A stretch of 64,000 bases of DNA, from assembly GCA_958295745.1 (NCBI GenBank), contig OY282370.1, forward strand, positions 2,206,548-2,270,547. The letters run 5' to 3'. The position numbers and the translations under genes were made by a program. Position 1 is the first letter of the stretch; each line of letters starts with the position of its first letter. The notes beneath the pieces were generated by a model that worked only from the letters and a program-made list of their open reading frames with translations, had not been told where the DNA came from and did no database searches. Shown here piece after piece: positions 1 to 8,638 of the stretch. This DNA comes from an uncultured Acidimicrobiia bacterium (GTDB lineage Bacteria; Actinomycetota; Acidimicrobiia; Spongiisociales; Spongiisociaceae).

Positions 1-230
1 CTGGTGCACGCCCACGACAGGGCGTCGGGGGCGAAGGTTCGCACCTCTTCCATCGGGGCGGCCAGATGCTCGATCGCGCCCACCCGCCGCAGGGCATCCG
101 GCCTATGGGCGTCCTCGGGTACATGGGTGTGGAACACGCGGGCCTCGACCGGCGGTTCCAGGGCGGCGGCCATAAGCGGGTAGTCGTCCTCGCTGGCATA
201 GTCGGGGTAGAGGAAACCGAGCCGCTTCAC
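1..230 (-). CDS. Maleate isomerase / Asp-Glu racemase-like protein, partial
   Basis: The reading frame starts at a GTG (position 230) behind a GGAGG ribosome site and runs off the left edge, so only about 76 N-terminal residues are visible. The opening MKRLGFLYPDYASEDDYP resembles the first strand of the maleate isomerase / arylmalonate decarboxylase branch of the Asp/Glu racemase superfamily, as does the complete gene at 13478. These enzymes act on small dicarboxylic or amino acids with two cysteines, both outside the visible part. It lies 53 bases behind the M24 gene at 284-1432 and is probably cotranscribed. The family call rests on a short stretch and is moderate. Confidence 0.5.
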   Translation of the reverse strand, partial: MKRLGFLYPDYASEDDYPLMAAALEPPVEARVFHTHVPEDAHRPDALRRVGAIEHLAAPMEEVRTFAPDALSWACT

Positions 231-283
231 CGGGGCGGCCCTCCTGATCCGGGTTTCATGTGTAGCTGCTCACCGTTGCCGTC

Positions 284-1432
284 TCATACCACGGCCAGGG
301 CGGCGGGGGAGGAACCCAGCACACGGGCGCCGCCGTCCTCCACGACGAGGGTATGGCTCAGGTTGACCCCGTACTCACCGTATTTGCGGATCGACATCGG
401 CAGGTGGAAGGTCATCCCGCGCTCGAGGGGACGGTCGTTGTCGGTGCGGATGAAGAACCCGAGCGCTTCGATCCAGGACGGGGGATACCCGATCCCGACC
501 GGATAGCCGAAGTAGTGATGGAAAATGCGCCCCTCCAGGACCGGTTCGAGGGCGGTTAGGCCGAGGGCGGCTACCGAGCAGGCCGAAGCACCCGCCTTGG
601 CGTTCGTCCGGATCTCGTACAGGGCGGACGTTACCGCCGCCTCGACCCGGAGCATCTCGGGAGACGGTTCGCCCGCCACCACGGTCCGCATGAGCGGGGA
701 CACGTACCGGGACGCCTCCCCGGTGATCTCCAGGAACACCGTCTCTCCTAGCCCGATCCGGTGGCCGTTGAAGGTGCTGTGGGCCGCCCCCGCCCTATAA
801 CCGGCGGCCACGATTGGCCCCCAGCAGAGGGTGTCGCTCCCCGCCCGGTACATGGCGTCCACGGCGGCCGCTGCCACCGTCCGGTCCTCCACCCCGTCCG
901 CTATGGCCGCGGTGGCCGCACCTACGCCGATGTCGGTGAGCGCCGCCGCCCGTTCCATCAGCTCCAGCTCGGCTTCCGACTTGACCAGCCGCCCCCCTTC
1001 CACCAGCCCGAAGGCGTCGAGCAGCTCGTAGCCGGCCAGTCCGGCGGTGAGGCTGCCGTAGCGGGCCACGGCCAGGGTGTTCCGGTCGAGGGCGATCCGC
1101 CTTCCCGGCAGCCCGGTCAGCTGGGCGAGTGTGAAGGCAATGGGGTCGTCGAACGGCCCGTAGGAACGGATGTCGTCCACCAACGCCGAGTTCTCGGCCC
1201 GGGCCAGCTCGAACTCGAAGATCACCAGCACCGGTGCATCCCGGTCGGCAGAGACGATGGCGCACTGGTAGTCGAACAGGTTCTCGGAGTCCATACCCGT
1301 GAGATAGAAGACGTTGTGCGGGCCGAAGGTCACCAGGATGTCCACCCCGGCTTCCTCCATCTCTCCCCTGACTCCCTCCCAGCGCCTGCGGAACTCGGCC
1401 AAACCGAACGCCGGCTGCCGCGGAATCGTCAC
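284..1432 (-). CDS. M24-fold hydrolase, creatinase / ectoine hydrolase-like
   Basis: The 382-residue product has an N-terminal creatinase domain (about 1-150) and a C-terminal pita-bread domain (about 155-375). Where metal-dependent M24 peptidases carry an Asp ligand it reads SPLMRT (245-250), so the dinuclear metal site looks lost, as in creatinase and ectoine hydrolase. His218 and a YPPSW motif (316-320) are kept. I infer C-N hydrolysis of a small amino-acid-like compound rather than dipeptide cleavage. GTG start at 1432 behind AAGGGAGG. It heads the short leftward unit with the partial racemase-like gene and has a paralogue at 5851-7032. The substrate is unknown. Confidence 0.75.
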   Translation of the reverse strand: MTIPRQPAFGLAEFRRRWEGVRGEMEEAGVDILVTFGPHNVFYLTGMDSENLFDYQCAIVSADRDAPVLVIFEFELARAENSALVDDIRSYGPFDDPIAFTLAQLTGLPGRRIALDRNTLAVARYGSLTAGLAGYELLDAFGLVEGGRLVKSEAELELMERAAALTDIGVGAATAAIADGVEDRTVAAAAVDAMYRAGSDTLCWGPIVAAGYRAGAAHSTFNGHRIGLGETVFLEITGEASRYVSPLMRTVVAGEPSPEMLRVEAAVTSALYEIRTNAKAGASACSVAALGLTALEPVLEGRIFHHYFGYPVGIGYPPSWIEALGFFIRTDNDRPLERGMTFHLPMSIRKYGEYGVNLSHTLVVEDGGARVLGSSPAALAVV

Positions 1433-1683
1433 CCGGCGCCTCCCTTATGTCTGATGGAGGATGCGCCGCTAGACACGGAACACTTTCATTACTTCGTCAC
1501 CCAGATGGTTTATCACCTTTACGGCGATACGGCAGGAGGACGGTTTGTCATTTCTCCATCGTAATAGCGGCGTGTGACAGACCTTGCCGGTGAAGCGGGA
1601 GGCCGCGGCGGGTCCGGGCGGATGGGTGAAGGCTGTTCGCAGGCGCGGCTACCATCCTCCCGGCAGGGACGGAAGGAGCAAGT
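1433..1683. promoter_or_regulatory. Divergent intergenic region between M24 and aminotransferase genes
   Basis: These 251 bases separate two divergent catabolic genes and must hold both promoters. I see an AAGGGAGG ribosome site for the leftward gene and GGAAGGAGC for the rightward one, but no convincing -35/-10 pair and no clear operator palindrome. Short reading frames here look like chance. Confidence 0.4.
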
Positions 1684-3015
1684 GTGCAAGCCGGCGCCGG
1701 CAAGTTCGGTTTCGAGCGGTCTCGCCTGCTCCACGAGGCATCCAAGAAGGTCATTCCCGGCGGGGTCAACAGCAACATCCGTCTGGGGGAGAGGCCGCAC
1801 CCGATCTTCTTCGAGTCGGGCGAGGGGCCTTACCTGTACGACGTAGACGGGAATCGGCTGATCGACTACGTGATGGGGCAGGGGCCGATGCTCCTCGGCC
1901 ATAGACCAGGGTTCGTCGTGGAGGCGGTCGAGGCGCAGCTGGCCAAGGGAATCCTGTACGGGGCCCAGCATGAGCTGGAGGTGGAGGCCGCCCGCCTCGT
2001 CACCCGGATGGTGCCGTCTGCCGAGGCGGTGCGCTTCAACATGACCGGGACCGAGGCCGTTCAAGCGGCCCTGCGGATCGCCCGCGCCGCCGCCGGACGC
2101 GACCTGGTGCTCAAGTTCGAGGGCCACTACCACGGCTGGGCCGACAGCATGCTCTTCAACACGGGCAGCCCGTCGGAGCCCGGGTCCGACGGCCTGGGGG
2201 TGGCGCCGGTTCCCGAGTCGTCCGGCATCGCTTCCGGCGCCGGCGCCCCGTTGATCGTCGCGCCCTGGAACGATGCCGAGGCCTTGGCCCGAATACTCTC
2301 GGACCGAGGAGGCTCGATAGCCGCCGTGATCATGGAGCCGGTCATGGCCAACAGCGGGGTGGTCGAGCCGGTGGACGGCTACCTGGAGGCGGTGCGCCGG
2401 CTGTGCGATGACCACGGCATCGTGCTGATCTTCGATGAGGTGATCACCGGGTTCCGGGCCGGTCTCGGAGGCGCCCAGGGCCGCTATGGCGTCACCCCCG
2501 ACCTGACGACGATGGGCAAGGCGATGGCATCGGGGTTTCCGGTGGGGTGTGTGGCCGGACGGCGGGACCTCATGGAGGATATAGGCACCGGGGCCATCAC
2601 CCATGCGGGTACTTTCAACGCTTCCCCGATCAGCATGGCGGCGGCTAGGGTCACCCTCGAACATCTCTACGCGGGCGGCGAGGAGTGGTATGCCCGCCTG
2701 GAGAACCGGGGTCGGCGACTCATGCGAGGTTTGCGTGAGGTCATCTCCGGCCGCGGCGTTCCATGCCTCGTCCAGGGCCTGCCGACCATCTTCAACCTGA
2801 TGTTCACCGACCGCCGCGAGGTGCGCAGCCACCGGGACGTTCTCACCACCGACCGAGCCATGCGGACGGCCTTCCTTCCCTTTCTGATGGAGGACGGCGT
2901 CCGCATATCCGGTCTGGGCAACCTGTTCCTTTCGGATGCCCACACGGAGGCGGTGATAGACGAGACCGTGGAGCGGTTCGACTCGGCCCTCCGCACCTTC
3001 GGCTCGGCGTCATGA
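1684..3015 (+). CDS. Class III PLP aminotransferase, glutamate-1-semialdehyde aminomutase-like
   Basis: The 443-residue protein has the fold-type I layout of class III transaminases: HYHGW (148-152) for cofactor contact, DEVITGFR (251-258) with the pyridine-binding Asp, and TMGKAMASG with Lys279 as the Schiff-base lysine. The N-terminus (HEASKKVIPGGVNS) is of the HemL type, but the location in a catabolic cluster rather than with haem genes argues for amino transfer to a degradation intermediate. GTG start with AAGGAGC upstream. Its stop overlaps the next gene's ATG (ATGA), so the two are translationally coupled. The true substrate cannot be read from sequence. Confidence 0.85.
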   Translation: MQAGAGKFGFERSRLLHEASKKVIPGGVNSNIRLGERPHPIFFESGEGPYLYDVDGNRLIDYVMGQGPMLLGHRPGFVVEAVEAQLAKGILYGAQHELEVEAARLVTRMVPSAEAVRFNMTGTEAVQAALRIARAAAGRDLVLKFEGHYHGWADSMLFNTGSPSEPGSDGLGVAPVPESSGIASGAGAPLIVAPWNDAEALARILSDRGGSIAAVIMEPVMANSGVVEPVDGYLEAVRRLCDDHGIVLIFDEVITGFRAGLGGAQGRYGVTPDLTTMGKAMASGFPVGCVAGRRDLMEDIGTGAITHAGTFNASPISMAAARVTLEHLYAGGEEWYARLENRGRRLMRGLREVISGRGVPCLVQGLPTIFNLMFTDRREVRSHRDVLTTDRAMRTAFLPFLMEDGVRISGLGNLFLSDAHTEAVIDETVERFDSALRTFGSAS

Positions 3016-4073
3016 GCGCCGCCGGGGAAACGGCCGAAGCGGTGGTGCAGACCATCATGGGACCCGTACCCGTCGACCGGCTCGGCGCCACCATGATCCA
3101 CGAGCATCTGATGGTGAACCTCCGTTGCTACTGGAGCCCGTCCGACGATCCGGGGGCGGCTTTCCTGCCGCTGAACGTCGAGAGGCTGGGCCGCATCCGG
3201 GCCAACCCGTTCGCGGTCCGCGACAACCTTTTGATCGACCATCCGCTCGTGATGGCCGAGGAGCTGCATCGTTACAAGGACGCGGGCGGGGCCACCATCG
3301 TCGACCTGACGCCCCCCGGACTGGGGCGCGACCCCCGCGTCCTCGAATGGTTGGCCGCCCGGACGGAGGTGAACATCGTGGCCGGATGCGGTTACTACGC
3401 AGAGGCCGCCCATCCGCCGGGCATGGAGAACAAGTCCGTGGACGACCTAGCCGCCGAGATGATCCGCGACATCACCGAGGGCATGGACGGGACCGGCCTC
3501 AAAGCCGGGGTGATAGGCGAGATAGGGATGACGGCCTGCCCGATGCGTCCGGTCGAACGCAAGGTGCTCGAAGCGGCGGCGCTCGCCCAGCAGGAGACCG
3601 GATGCGCGGTCATCGCCCACTCCGCCCCCGGCCCCGAATCTCCCTTCGAGGTGCTGGAGGTGCTGGCCGCCGCCGGAGCGGATATGGGCCGGGTGGTACA
3701 GAGCCATCTCGACGAGCGGTTCCGCACCGACCTGGACAAATACCGGCGGGTGGCCGACATGGGGGCCAACTTGGGACTCGACACCTTCGGGCGGGAGCTC
3801 TACTACGAGTCCCGGCGCCGCCAGCACCCCAGCGACGAGGTGAGGTTGGAGGCGGTGGTCATGCTGCTGGAGGACGGGCTTGTCGATCGCATCCTGCCCG
3901 CCCAGGACATCTGCTTCAAGCACGAGCTGGGCACTTATGGAGGCCAGGGGTACGACCACTTCCTCCTCCGCATCGCGCCCAGGCTCCGGCATCGGGGCGT
4001 GTCCGACGACGAGCTCGACCGGATGTTGCGCGTCAATCCCGCCCGGGTGCTCGCCGGCCGCGGACCTGCGTGA
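3012..4073 (+). CDS. Phosphotriesterase-family metal-dependent hydrolase
   Basis: The 353-residue TIM barrel of the amidohydrolase superfamily shows all expected ligands: HxH at His30/His32, a bridging carboxylate at Glu170 (GEIG) in place of the usual carboxylated lysine, His203, His232 (SHLDE) and the catalytic Asp299 (PAQD). Relatives of this type are mostly lactonases or amidases rather than organophosphate esterases. The ATG overlaps the aminotransferase stop by four bases and its own stop overlaps the next GTG, which makes a tight three-gene unit. I infer hydrolysis of a cyclic or amide intermediate in the same pathway. Confidence 0.85.
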   Translation: MSAAGETAEAVVQTIMGPVPVDRLGATMIHEHLMVNLRCYWSPSDDPGAAFLPLNVERLGRIRANPFAVRDNLLIDHPLVMAEELHRYKDAGGATIVDLTPPGLGRDPRVLEWLAARTEVNIVAGCGYYAEAAHPPGMENKSVDDLAAEMIRDITEGMDGTGLKAGVIGEIGMTACPMRPVERKVLEAAALAQQETGCAVIAHSAPGPESPFEVLEVLAAAGADMGRVVQSHLDERFRTDLDKYRRVADMGANLGLDTFGRELYYESRRRQHPSDEVRLEAVVMLLEDGLVDRILPAQDICFKHELGTYGGQGYDHFLLRIAPRLRHRGVSDDELDRMLRVNPARVLAGRGPA

Positions 4074-5770
4074 TCCGGCCCCGTCCGGGTATCCACTCTT
4101 CGGACGGAAGGAACGAGAGGCGTAGGGGCGGGCGGTTCCCGGCCCTGTTGCGGTGGGCGATTACTTCTGTCGGGTTGGTGATGGTCATCACCTCGTGCGG
4201 TGGCCGGCCCGCCCGGGCTCCTTCCATTTCCTCCCCGCCCTCTGCCCCGGTACAGCCGGCGGCCGATGCGCCGGGATCCGTCCAGGCCGCCGGTCCCGCT
4301 TCCGTCCCCTCTACCGCCGCCGCTCCTGCGACGACCGCCGCCTCCACCACGACAACCACCATCACTACGACAACCACCACCACTACGACCCTCCCGCCGG
4401 TCGCGGTGCCGGCTTCGACGGTGGGGGAGCCGTGGGGAACGGTGGAAGGGGTCACGATGTTCCGCGGCAACCCGACCCGCACCTATTACGGAGTCGGGCC
4501 GGTGCCGGACGAACCGGAGATACTGTGGCGTTACCCCGACCGGACCATGTGCGCCCAGGCCACCAAGGGCGGCGAGACGGTCACCTGGTGCGGAACCGGC
4601 TGGACCGGACAGCCGCTGGTGTGGGAGCGCCCGGACGGGATCACCGAGGTCATCTTCGGCGCCTACGACCGCAACGTGCATTTCGTCGATGCCGAGACCG
4701 GCCTGCCCACCCGCCCGAGGTTCGAGGCCGGGGACATCGTCAAAGGATCGCCGACCCTCGATCCCGACGGCTACCCGCTTCTTTATTTCGGTGCCCGGGA
4801 CAACCTGCTGCGAATCGTTGCCCTGGACCGGGATGCCCCGACCGAGCTGTGGGCGCGCTCGGCTTACGAGAGCCTGGTGCGTTGGAACGACGACTGGGAC
4901 AGCAATCCGGTGATCGTCGACGATGTCATGTACGAGGGCGGGGAGAACGGATGGTTCTACGCCTTCCGGCTCAACCGGGGGTACGGCGAGGACGGCCTGG
5001 TGACTGTTTCTCCCGAAGTCCTGATCGAGATTCCCACCTGGAACGACGAGCTGCTGAGGCGGGAGGGCGGCAACCAGGTGAGCGTGGAGAACTCGGCGGC
5101 CCTCTTCGAAGACCGGGTGTTCTTCGCCAACTCGGCGGGGAGGGTGATGGGCCTGGACATCTCCGGGATCTCGGAGGCCGGGGCGGGGGAGGCGGCGGCG
5201 CCGTTGGTGTTCGATTTCTGGGTGGGCGAGGACGTGGACGCCACCATCGTGGTAGACGGGGACGGGTATATCTACGCGGCGGCGGAGCAGGAGCTGTTCA
5301 GCGCGCGGGGCCGGGAGGTGGGGCAGCTGATGAAGCTCGATCCGGCCAGGCCCGACGACCCGCTGGTGTGGAGCGCGGCGGTGCCTCCCAGGGGCGGAGG
5401 GGACGGCGGCATCTGGGCCACGCCCGCCTTGGGGGACGGAGTGTTGTACGCCGCCACCCACCCCGGCGAGCTGCTGGCGGTGGATATGGAGACCGGCGAG
5501 GTGGTGTGGAGGGACGAGATCGGACCGCACGCCTGGTCGTCGCCCATCCTCATCGGATCGACCCTGGTGGTGGCGGTCGGCTGCGGCATCTTGGGAGGGT
5601 TGCGGGCATACGAGGTGAGCTCTCCCCGCCAACCCATTCCGCTGTGGGAGACCTCCCTTCCCAGCGGCGCCTGCATCGAATCCACTCCGGTGGTGTGGAA
5701 GGGCCGCATCTACGTCGGTTCCAGGGACGGCTACTTCTACGCCTTCGGCGAGGGCGGCGGCCGAACCTGA
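4070..5770 (+). CDS. PQQ-like beta-propeller lipoprotein
   Basis: The start is chosen at GTG 4070, which overlaps the previous stop (GTGA). It gives a 566-residue protein with a basic N-terminus, a hydrophobic signal segment ending in the lipobox VITSC, an Ala/Pro and Thr-rich tether (about residues 50-115), then repeated beta-propeller blades of the outer-membrane-assembly / PQQ-dehydrogenase type (WRYPD, YDRNVHFVD, GVLYAATHPGELLAVDMETG). I see no clear catalytic dehydrogenase signature, so it may be a binding or scaffold protein on the cell surface. A long frame extending upstream to 3125 is only the shadow of the hydrolase gene. Confidence 0.75.
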   Translation: MIRPRPGIHSSDGRNERRRGGRFPALLRWAITSVGLVMVITSCGGRPARAPSISSPPSAPVQPAADAPGSVQAAGPASVPSTAAAPATTAASTTTTTITTTTTTTTTLPPVAVPASTVGEPWGTVEGVTMFRGNPTRTYYGVGPVPDEPEILWRYPDRTMCAQATKGGETVTWCGTGWTGQPLVWERPDGITEVIFGAYDRNVHFVDAETGLPTRPRFEAGDIVKGSPTLDPDGYPLLYFGARDNLLRIVALDRDAPTELWARSAYESLVRWNDDWDSNPVIVDDVMYEGGENGWFYAFRLNRGYGEDGLVTVSPEVLIEIPTWNDELLRREGGNQVSVENSAALFEDRVFFANSAGRVMGLDISGISEAGAGEAAAPLVFDFWVGEDVDATIVVDGDGYIYAAAEQELFSARGREVGQLMKLDPARPDDPLVWSAAVPPRGGGDGGIWATPALGDGVLYAATHPGELLAVDMETGEVVWRDEIGPHAWSSPILIGSTLVVAVGCGILGGLRAYEVSSPRQPIPLWETSLPSGACIESTPVVWKGRIYVGSRDGYFYAFGEGGGRT

Positions 5771-5812
5771 CCTGCTTGTTCGATTCGGTTGCGCTGCGGT
5801 GGTTCCCCGTTC

Positions 5813-5843
5813 CCGTTCCGTAACAGGCAACACTCCGGAACGG
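5813..5843. terminator. Hairpin between convergent genes
   Basis: CCGTTCCG (5813-5820) pairs perfectly with CGGAACGG (5836-5843) across a 15-base loop, in the 80-base gap between two converging genes. There is no T-run on either side, so this is a candidate bidirectional terminator of the unpaired-tail kind only. Confidence 0.4.
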
Positions 5844-5850
5844 CCGTTGC

Positions 5851-7032
5851 TTACGCTCGGACAGCTATGGGGCCGGGTTGCAGGGTGTTCAGGAACTCGC
5901 ATCCGTCCTCGGTTACCAGCACCACCTCGCTGGTTCCCACCCGGGCGGAGGGAAGCTGGAAGAACGAGACCATATGGAACAGCACGTTCGGCCGCAGCAC
6001 GTAGCCGCTGGAGGCAGTGATGATGTCCGCCTCGGTCCAGTCCGGCGGGTAGCCGATCCCCACTGAGTACCCGCCCGGCAGGTAGGCCGCATCCACCCCT
6101 TCGGCCCGCAGGTGCTCCGTCCCCGCGTCGTAGGCCGCCCGGCGCACCTCCCGGCCCGCAGCCCCCGGCCGGGCCGCCCCCCTGACCGCCTCCATGCCCA
6201 GCCGGGCCGCTTCGGCGCAGACGGCCAGATCGCCCTCGATGGGCCCGGCCGCCGCATAGCGGAGGATCGGGGCGTTGTACCTCCTGCGGACCGCCGCCAC
6301 CTCCAGCTCGGCCACATGGCCGGGCTCGAAGGTCCTTCCCTGCCAGGTGAGGTGGCCCTCCACCATCGTGGGGCCGAACCGCACGTAGGGTCCCATGGCG
6401 AAGTAGTCGGAGCCGAGCCGGATGGAATCGCTGCTGAAGATGGAGGCGATCTCCCGGTCGTTGACGCCGATCCGCATCGCTTCGTAGACCCGTCCCATCA
6501 CCTCGTTGGAGACGGCTGCCGCTTCCCGCATGTAGGCCACCTCCGCCGGGGACTTGACCAGCCGCTGCTCCTCGGCCATACGCCCGATGTCGACCAGCTC
6601 CGCCGACAGCGCCCGTTCCAGCTCCCGGAAGACCCCGGCGGGCAGGTAGCGGCCCCAGACGTCCACGCCGATCCGCCCCTTGCCGAGGCCGCACCGCTCC
6701 ACGGTCTCGACCGTCATGCGGATGTGGTCCCCGCCGAAGGCGTAACCGGCGTGCTGCAGCCCCCGCGCCTCGGCATGGAGCACCTCCTCCACGAAGCAGA
6801 CCAGGGTGAGCGGCCCGTCCGCCGGGGCGATCATCGCCTGGTAGGCCCAGAACCCCTGGGTGTCGTAGCCGCTCAGGTAGTAGATGTCCGAAGGCTCCGT
6901 GAGGATCAGCCCGTCTAGGCGCTCAGCCTCCATGGCCAGGCGAAGCCGGTGGATCCGGGCGTCGTATTCGGCCCGGTCGAACGGAATGTCATAGGCGGGG
7001 ACGTCGGCGATTCCGGTATCGATCTCGGTCAT
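5851..7032 (-). CDS. M24-fold hydrolase, creatinase / ectoine hydrolase-like (paralogue)
   Basis: The 393-residue product is a second member of the same M24 branch as the gene at 284-1432. It keeps YPPDW (328-332), seen in ectoine-hydrolase-like sequences, and a His at 227 (EGHLTW), but reads APILRY (254-259) where metal-dependent enzymes place a ligand Asp. It is the last gene of the leftward importer operon, 44 bases behind the SDR, with GAGGAG before its ATG. Coupling to a substrate importer suggests it acts on the imported compound or its first breakdown product. Creatine-, ectoine- or hydantoin-like substrates are possible; none is proven. Confidence 0.78.
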   Translation of the reverse strand: MTEIDTGIADVPAYDIPFDRAEYDARIHRLRLAMEAERLDGLILTEPSDIYYLSGYDTQGFWAYQAMIAPADGPLTLVCFVEEVLHAEARGLQHAGYAFGGDHIRMTVETVERCGLGKGRIGVDVWGRYLPAGVFRELERALSAELVDIGRMAEEQRLVKSPAEVAYMREAAAVSNEVMGRVYEAMRIGVNDREIASIFSSDSIRLGSDYFAMGPYVRFGPTMVEGHLTWQGRTFEPGHVAELEVAAVRRRYNAPILRYAAAGPIEGDLAVCAEAARLGMEAVRGAARPGAAGREVRRAAYDAGTEHLRAEGVDAAYLPGGYSVGIGYPPDWTEADIITASSGYVLRPNVLFHMVSFFQLPSARVGTSEVVLVTEDGCEFLNTLQPGPIAVRA

Positions 7033-7076
7033 ATGTCACTCCTCGGGAGACGGTGGGGAAGGGGTTCTGATACCGA

Positions 7077-7874
7077 TCAATGGAAATCGAGGCCTCCGTC
7101 CACGTTGATGGCTTGGCCGGTGATGTAGTCGTTGACGGGGAGGCTCAGCCAACGCACCGCCCCGGCTATGTCCTCGGGCCGCCCCATGCGCCCCAGCGGG
7201 ATCTGGTTCCGCATGCGCATCCGCACCTCTGCCTCGGAGATGTTCGGGTCGCGGGATTGCCAGAACCTGGTTTCGGTGCGGGTCATCGGCGTCTCCACGA
7301 ACCCGGGGCAGATGCAGTTGACCGTTACATGGGGCGCCACCTCGAGGGAGACGGACCGGCTGAGGGCGATCAGGCCCCGCTTGGCCGCGCAGTAGTGGGA
7401 TGCGAAGGCCTCGCCGGTCTTTCCGGCGGTCGACGAGATCGACACCACCCGCCCCCAGCGCTGTTCGATCATCCGGGGAATGAAGGCCTGCATCATCAGG
7501 AACGGACCCTTCAGGTTCACCTCGATCATCCGGTCCCACTCCGCCGGTTCGATGTCCTCTATGGCCGCCATCCCGAATATCGCGGCGTTGTTGACGAGCA
7601 CGTCGGGCATCCATCCTTCGGCCTCGAGACGGCTGCGTATCCCTCCGATGGCCGCCGAATCGGTCACGTCCAAGGCGACCGGCCTGGCCTGATGGCCGTC
7701 CAGAGAGAGAAGGTCGACGGTGTCGAGGGCGCCTTCGTACGATATGTCCGCCGCCAGGAGGCGGGCGCCGGCCCGGGCCAGCTCACGGCAGATTCCCCGC
7801 CCGATGCCCGACCCGCCCCCCGTGACCAGGGCGGTGCGGCCTTCGAGGCCCCGGCCTCCGTCGCGGGATGTCAT
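7077..7874 (-). CDS. Short-chain dehydrogenase/reductase
   Basis: A 265-residue classical SDR: TGGGSGIG near residue 18 binds the NAD(P) cofactor, NNAA follows in strand 4, and Ser...YxxxK appears as SISST and HYCAAK (Tyr to Cys spacing HYCAAKRG). It carries the C-terminal NVDGG signature. The ATG overlaps the stop of the next SDR upstream (ATGA), so it belongs to the importer operon. I infer oxidation or reduction of a hydroxyl or keto intermediate of the same pathway; the substrate cannot be predicted. Confidence 0.88.
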   Translation of the reverse strand: MTSRDGGRGLEGRTALVTGGGSGIGRGICRELARAGARLLAADISYEGALDTVDLLSLDGHQARPVALDVTDSAAIGGIRSRLEAEGWMPDVLVNNAAIFGMAAIEDIEPAEWDRMIEVNLKGPFLMMQAFIPRMIEQRWGRVVSISSTAGKTGEAFASHYCAAKRGLIALSRSVSLEVAPHVTVNCICPGFVETPMTRTETRFWQSRDPNISEAEVRMRMRNQIPLGRMGRPEDIAGAVRWLSLPVNDYITGQAINVDGGLDFH

Positions 7875-8638
7875 TGGACGCCCGGCGAGGCCGCCCGGCC
7901 CCCGTCCACCACCACGTTGGCGCCGGTTATGTAAGAAGCATCGTCGGAGGCCAGGAACAGGTAGGCCCCCGCCACCTCAGCGGCGGCTGCCATCCGGCCC
8001 AGCGGCACCGCCTCCGAGACGGCCTGCCGCCACCCGTCGGCGGCGGAGATGTCTTTCAGGACCTTGCCGATCATCGGGGTTTCGATATAGCCGGGCCGCA
8101 CCCCCGCCACCCGTATCCCATAGGGGGCCAGCTCGACCGCCAGCCCCTTGGTGAAGGCGTCGACCGCCGCCTTGGTGGCGCTGTAGGGGACGTACAGCGG
8201 CTCGACCATGGTGGAGTTGAGCGAGGAGGTGTTGATGATGACGCCGCCGGTTCCCTGTCCGATCATCACCTTGGCGGCTTCCCGGCTCATCAGGAACACC
8301 CCGGTCAGGTTGGTGGCCATCAGCGCCGCCCAGGTCTCGTCGTCCGTGTCGATCACCGAGGCCTCCCGGCAGATGCCGGCGTTGTTGACCAGGACATCCA
8401 CCGATCCGAGCCGCTCCTTCGCGACGGCCAGAACCCGCCGTACATCGCCGGGGTCCGACACGCTCGCCGGCGCCGCGACCGCCTCGTACCCTTCCTCGGC
8501 CAGCAGGGCGCGGGCCTCGTCGAGGGCTTCGGCGGAACGGGCGGTGATCATCACCCGGTCGCCGTTGGCCGCGAACCGGCGGGCCACCTCGAACCCGATT
8601 CCGGTGCTCCCACCCGTGACGATCACCCCGCGGCTCAT
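7871..8638 (-). CDS. Short-chain dehydrogenase/reductase
   Basis: The 255-residue SDR starts at ATG 8638, overlapping the permease stop. It shows TGGSTGIG (about residues 8-15), NNAG, a catalytic Ser in NTSSLN, and YSATK as the YxxxK motif, then NVVVDGG near the end. A longer in-frame extension to 9466 is only the permease gene read in the wrong frame. It sits between the importer permeases and the second SDR. Two distinct SDRs in one operon suggest successive oxidations of one substrate, as in sugar or polyol breakdown. Confidence 0.88.
   Translation of the reverse strand: MSRGVIVTGGSTGIGFEVARRFAANGDRVMITARSAEALDEARALLAEEGYEAVAAPASVSDPGDVRRVLAVAKERLGSVDVLVNNAGICREASVIDTDDETWAALMATNLTGVFLMSREAAKVMIGQGTGGVIINTSSLNSTMVEPLYVPYSATKAAVDAFTKGLAVELAPYGIRVAGVRPGYIETPMIGKVLKDISAADGWRQAVSEAVPLGRMAAAAEVAGAYLFLASDDASYITGANVVVDGGRAASPGVQ

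Noticed and set aside
3935-6694. 919-residue reading frame on the minus strand
   Set aside because: It lies across the hydrolase, propeller lipoprotein and M24 genes in a high-GC shadow frame, is Gly/Arg-rich and has no domain.
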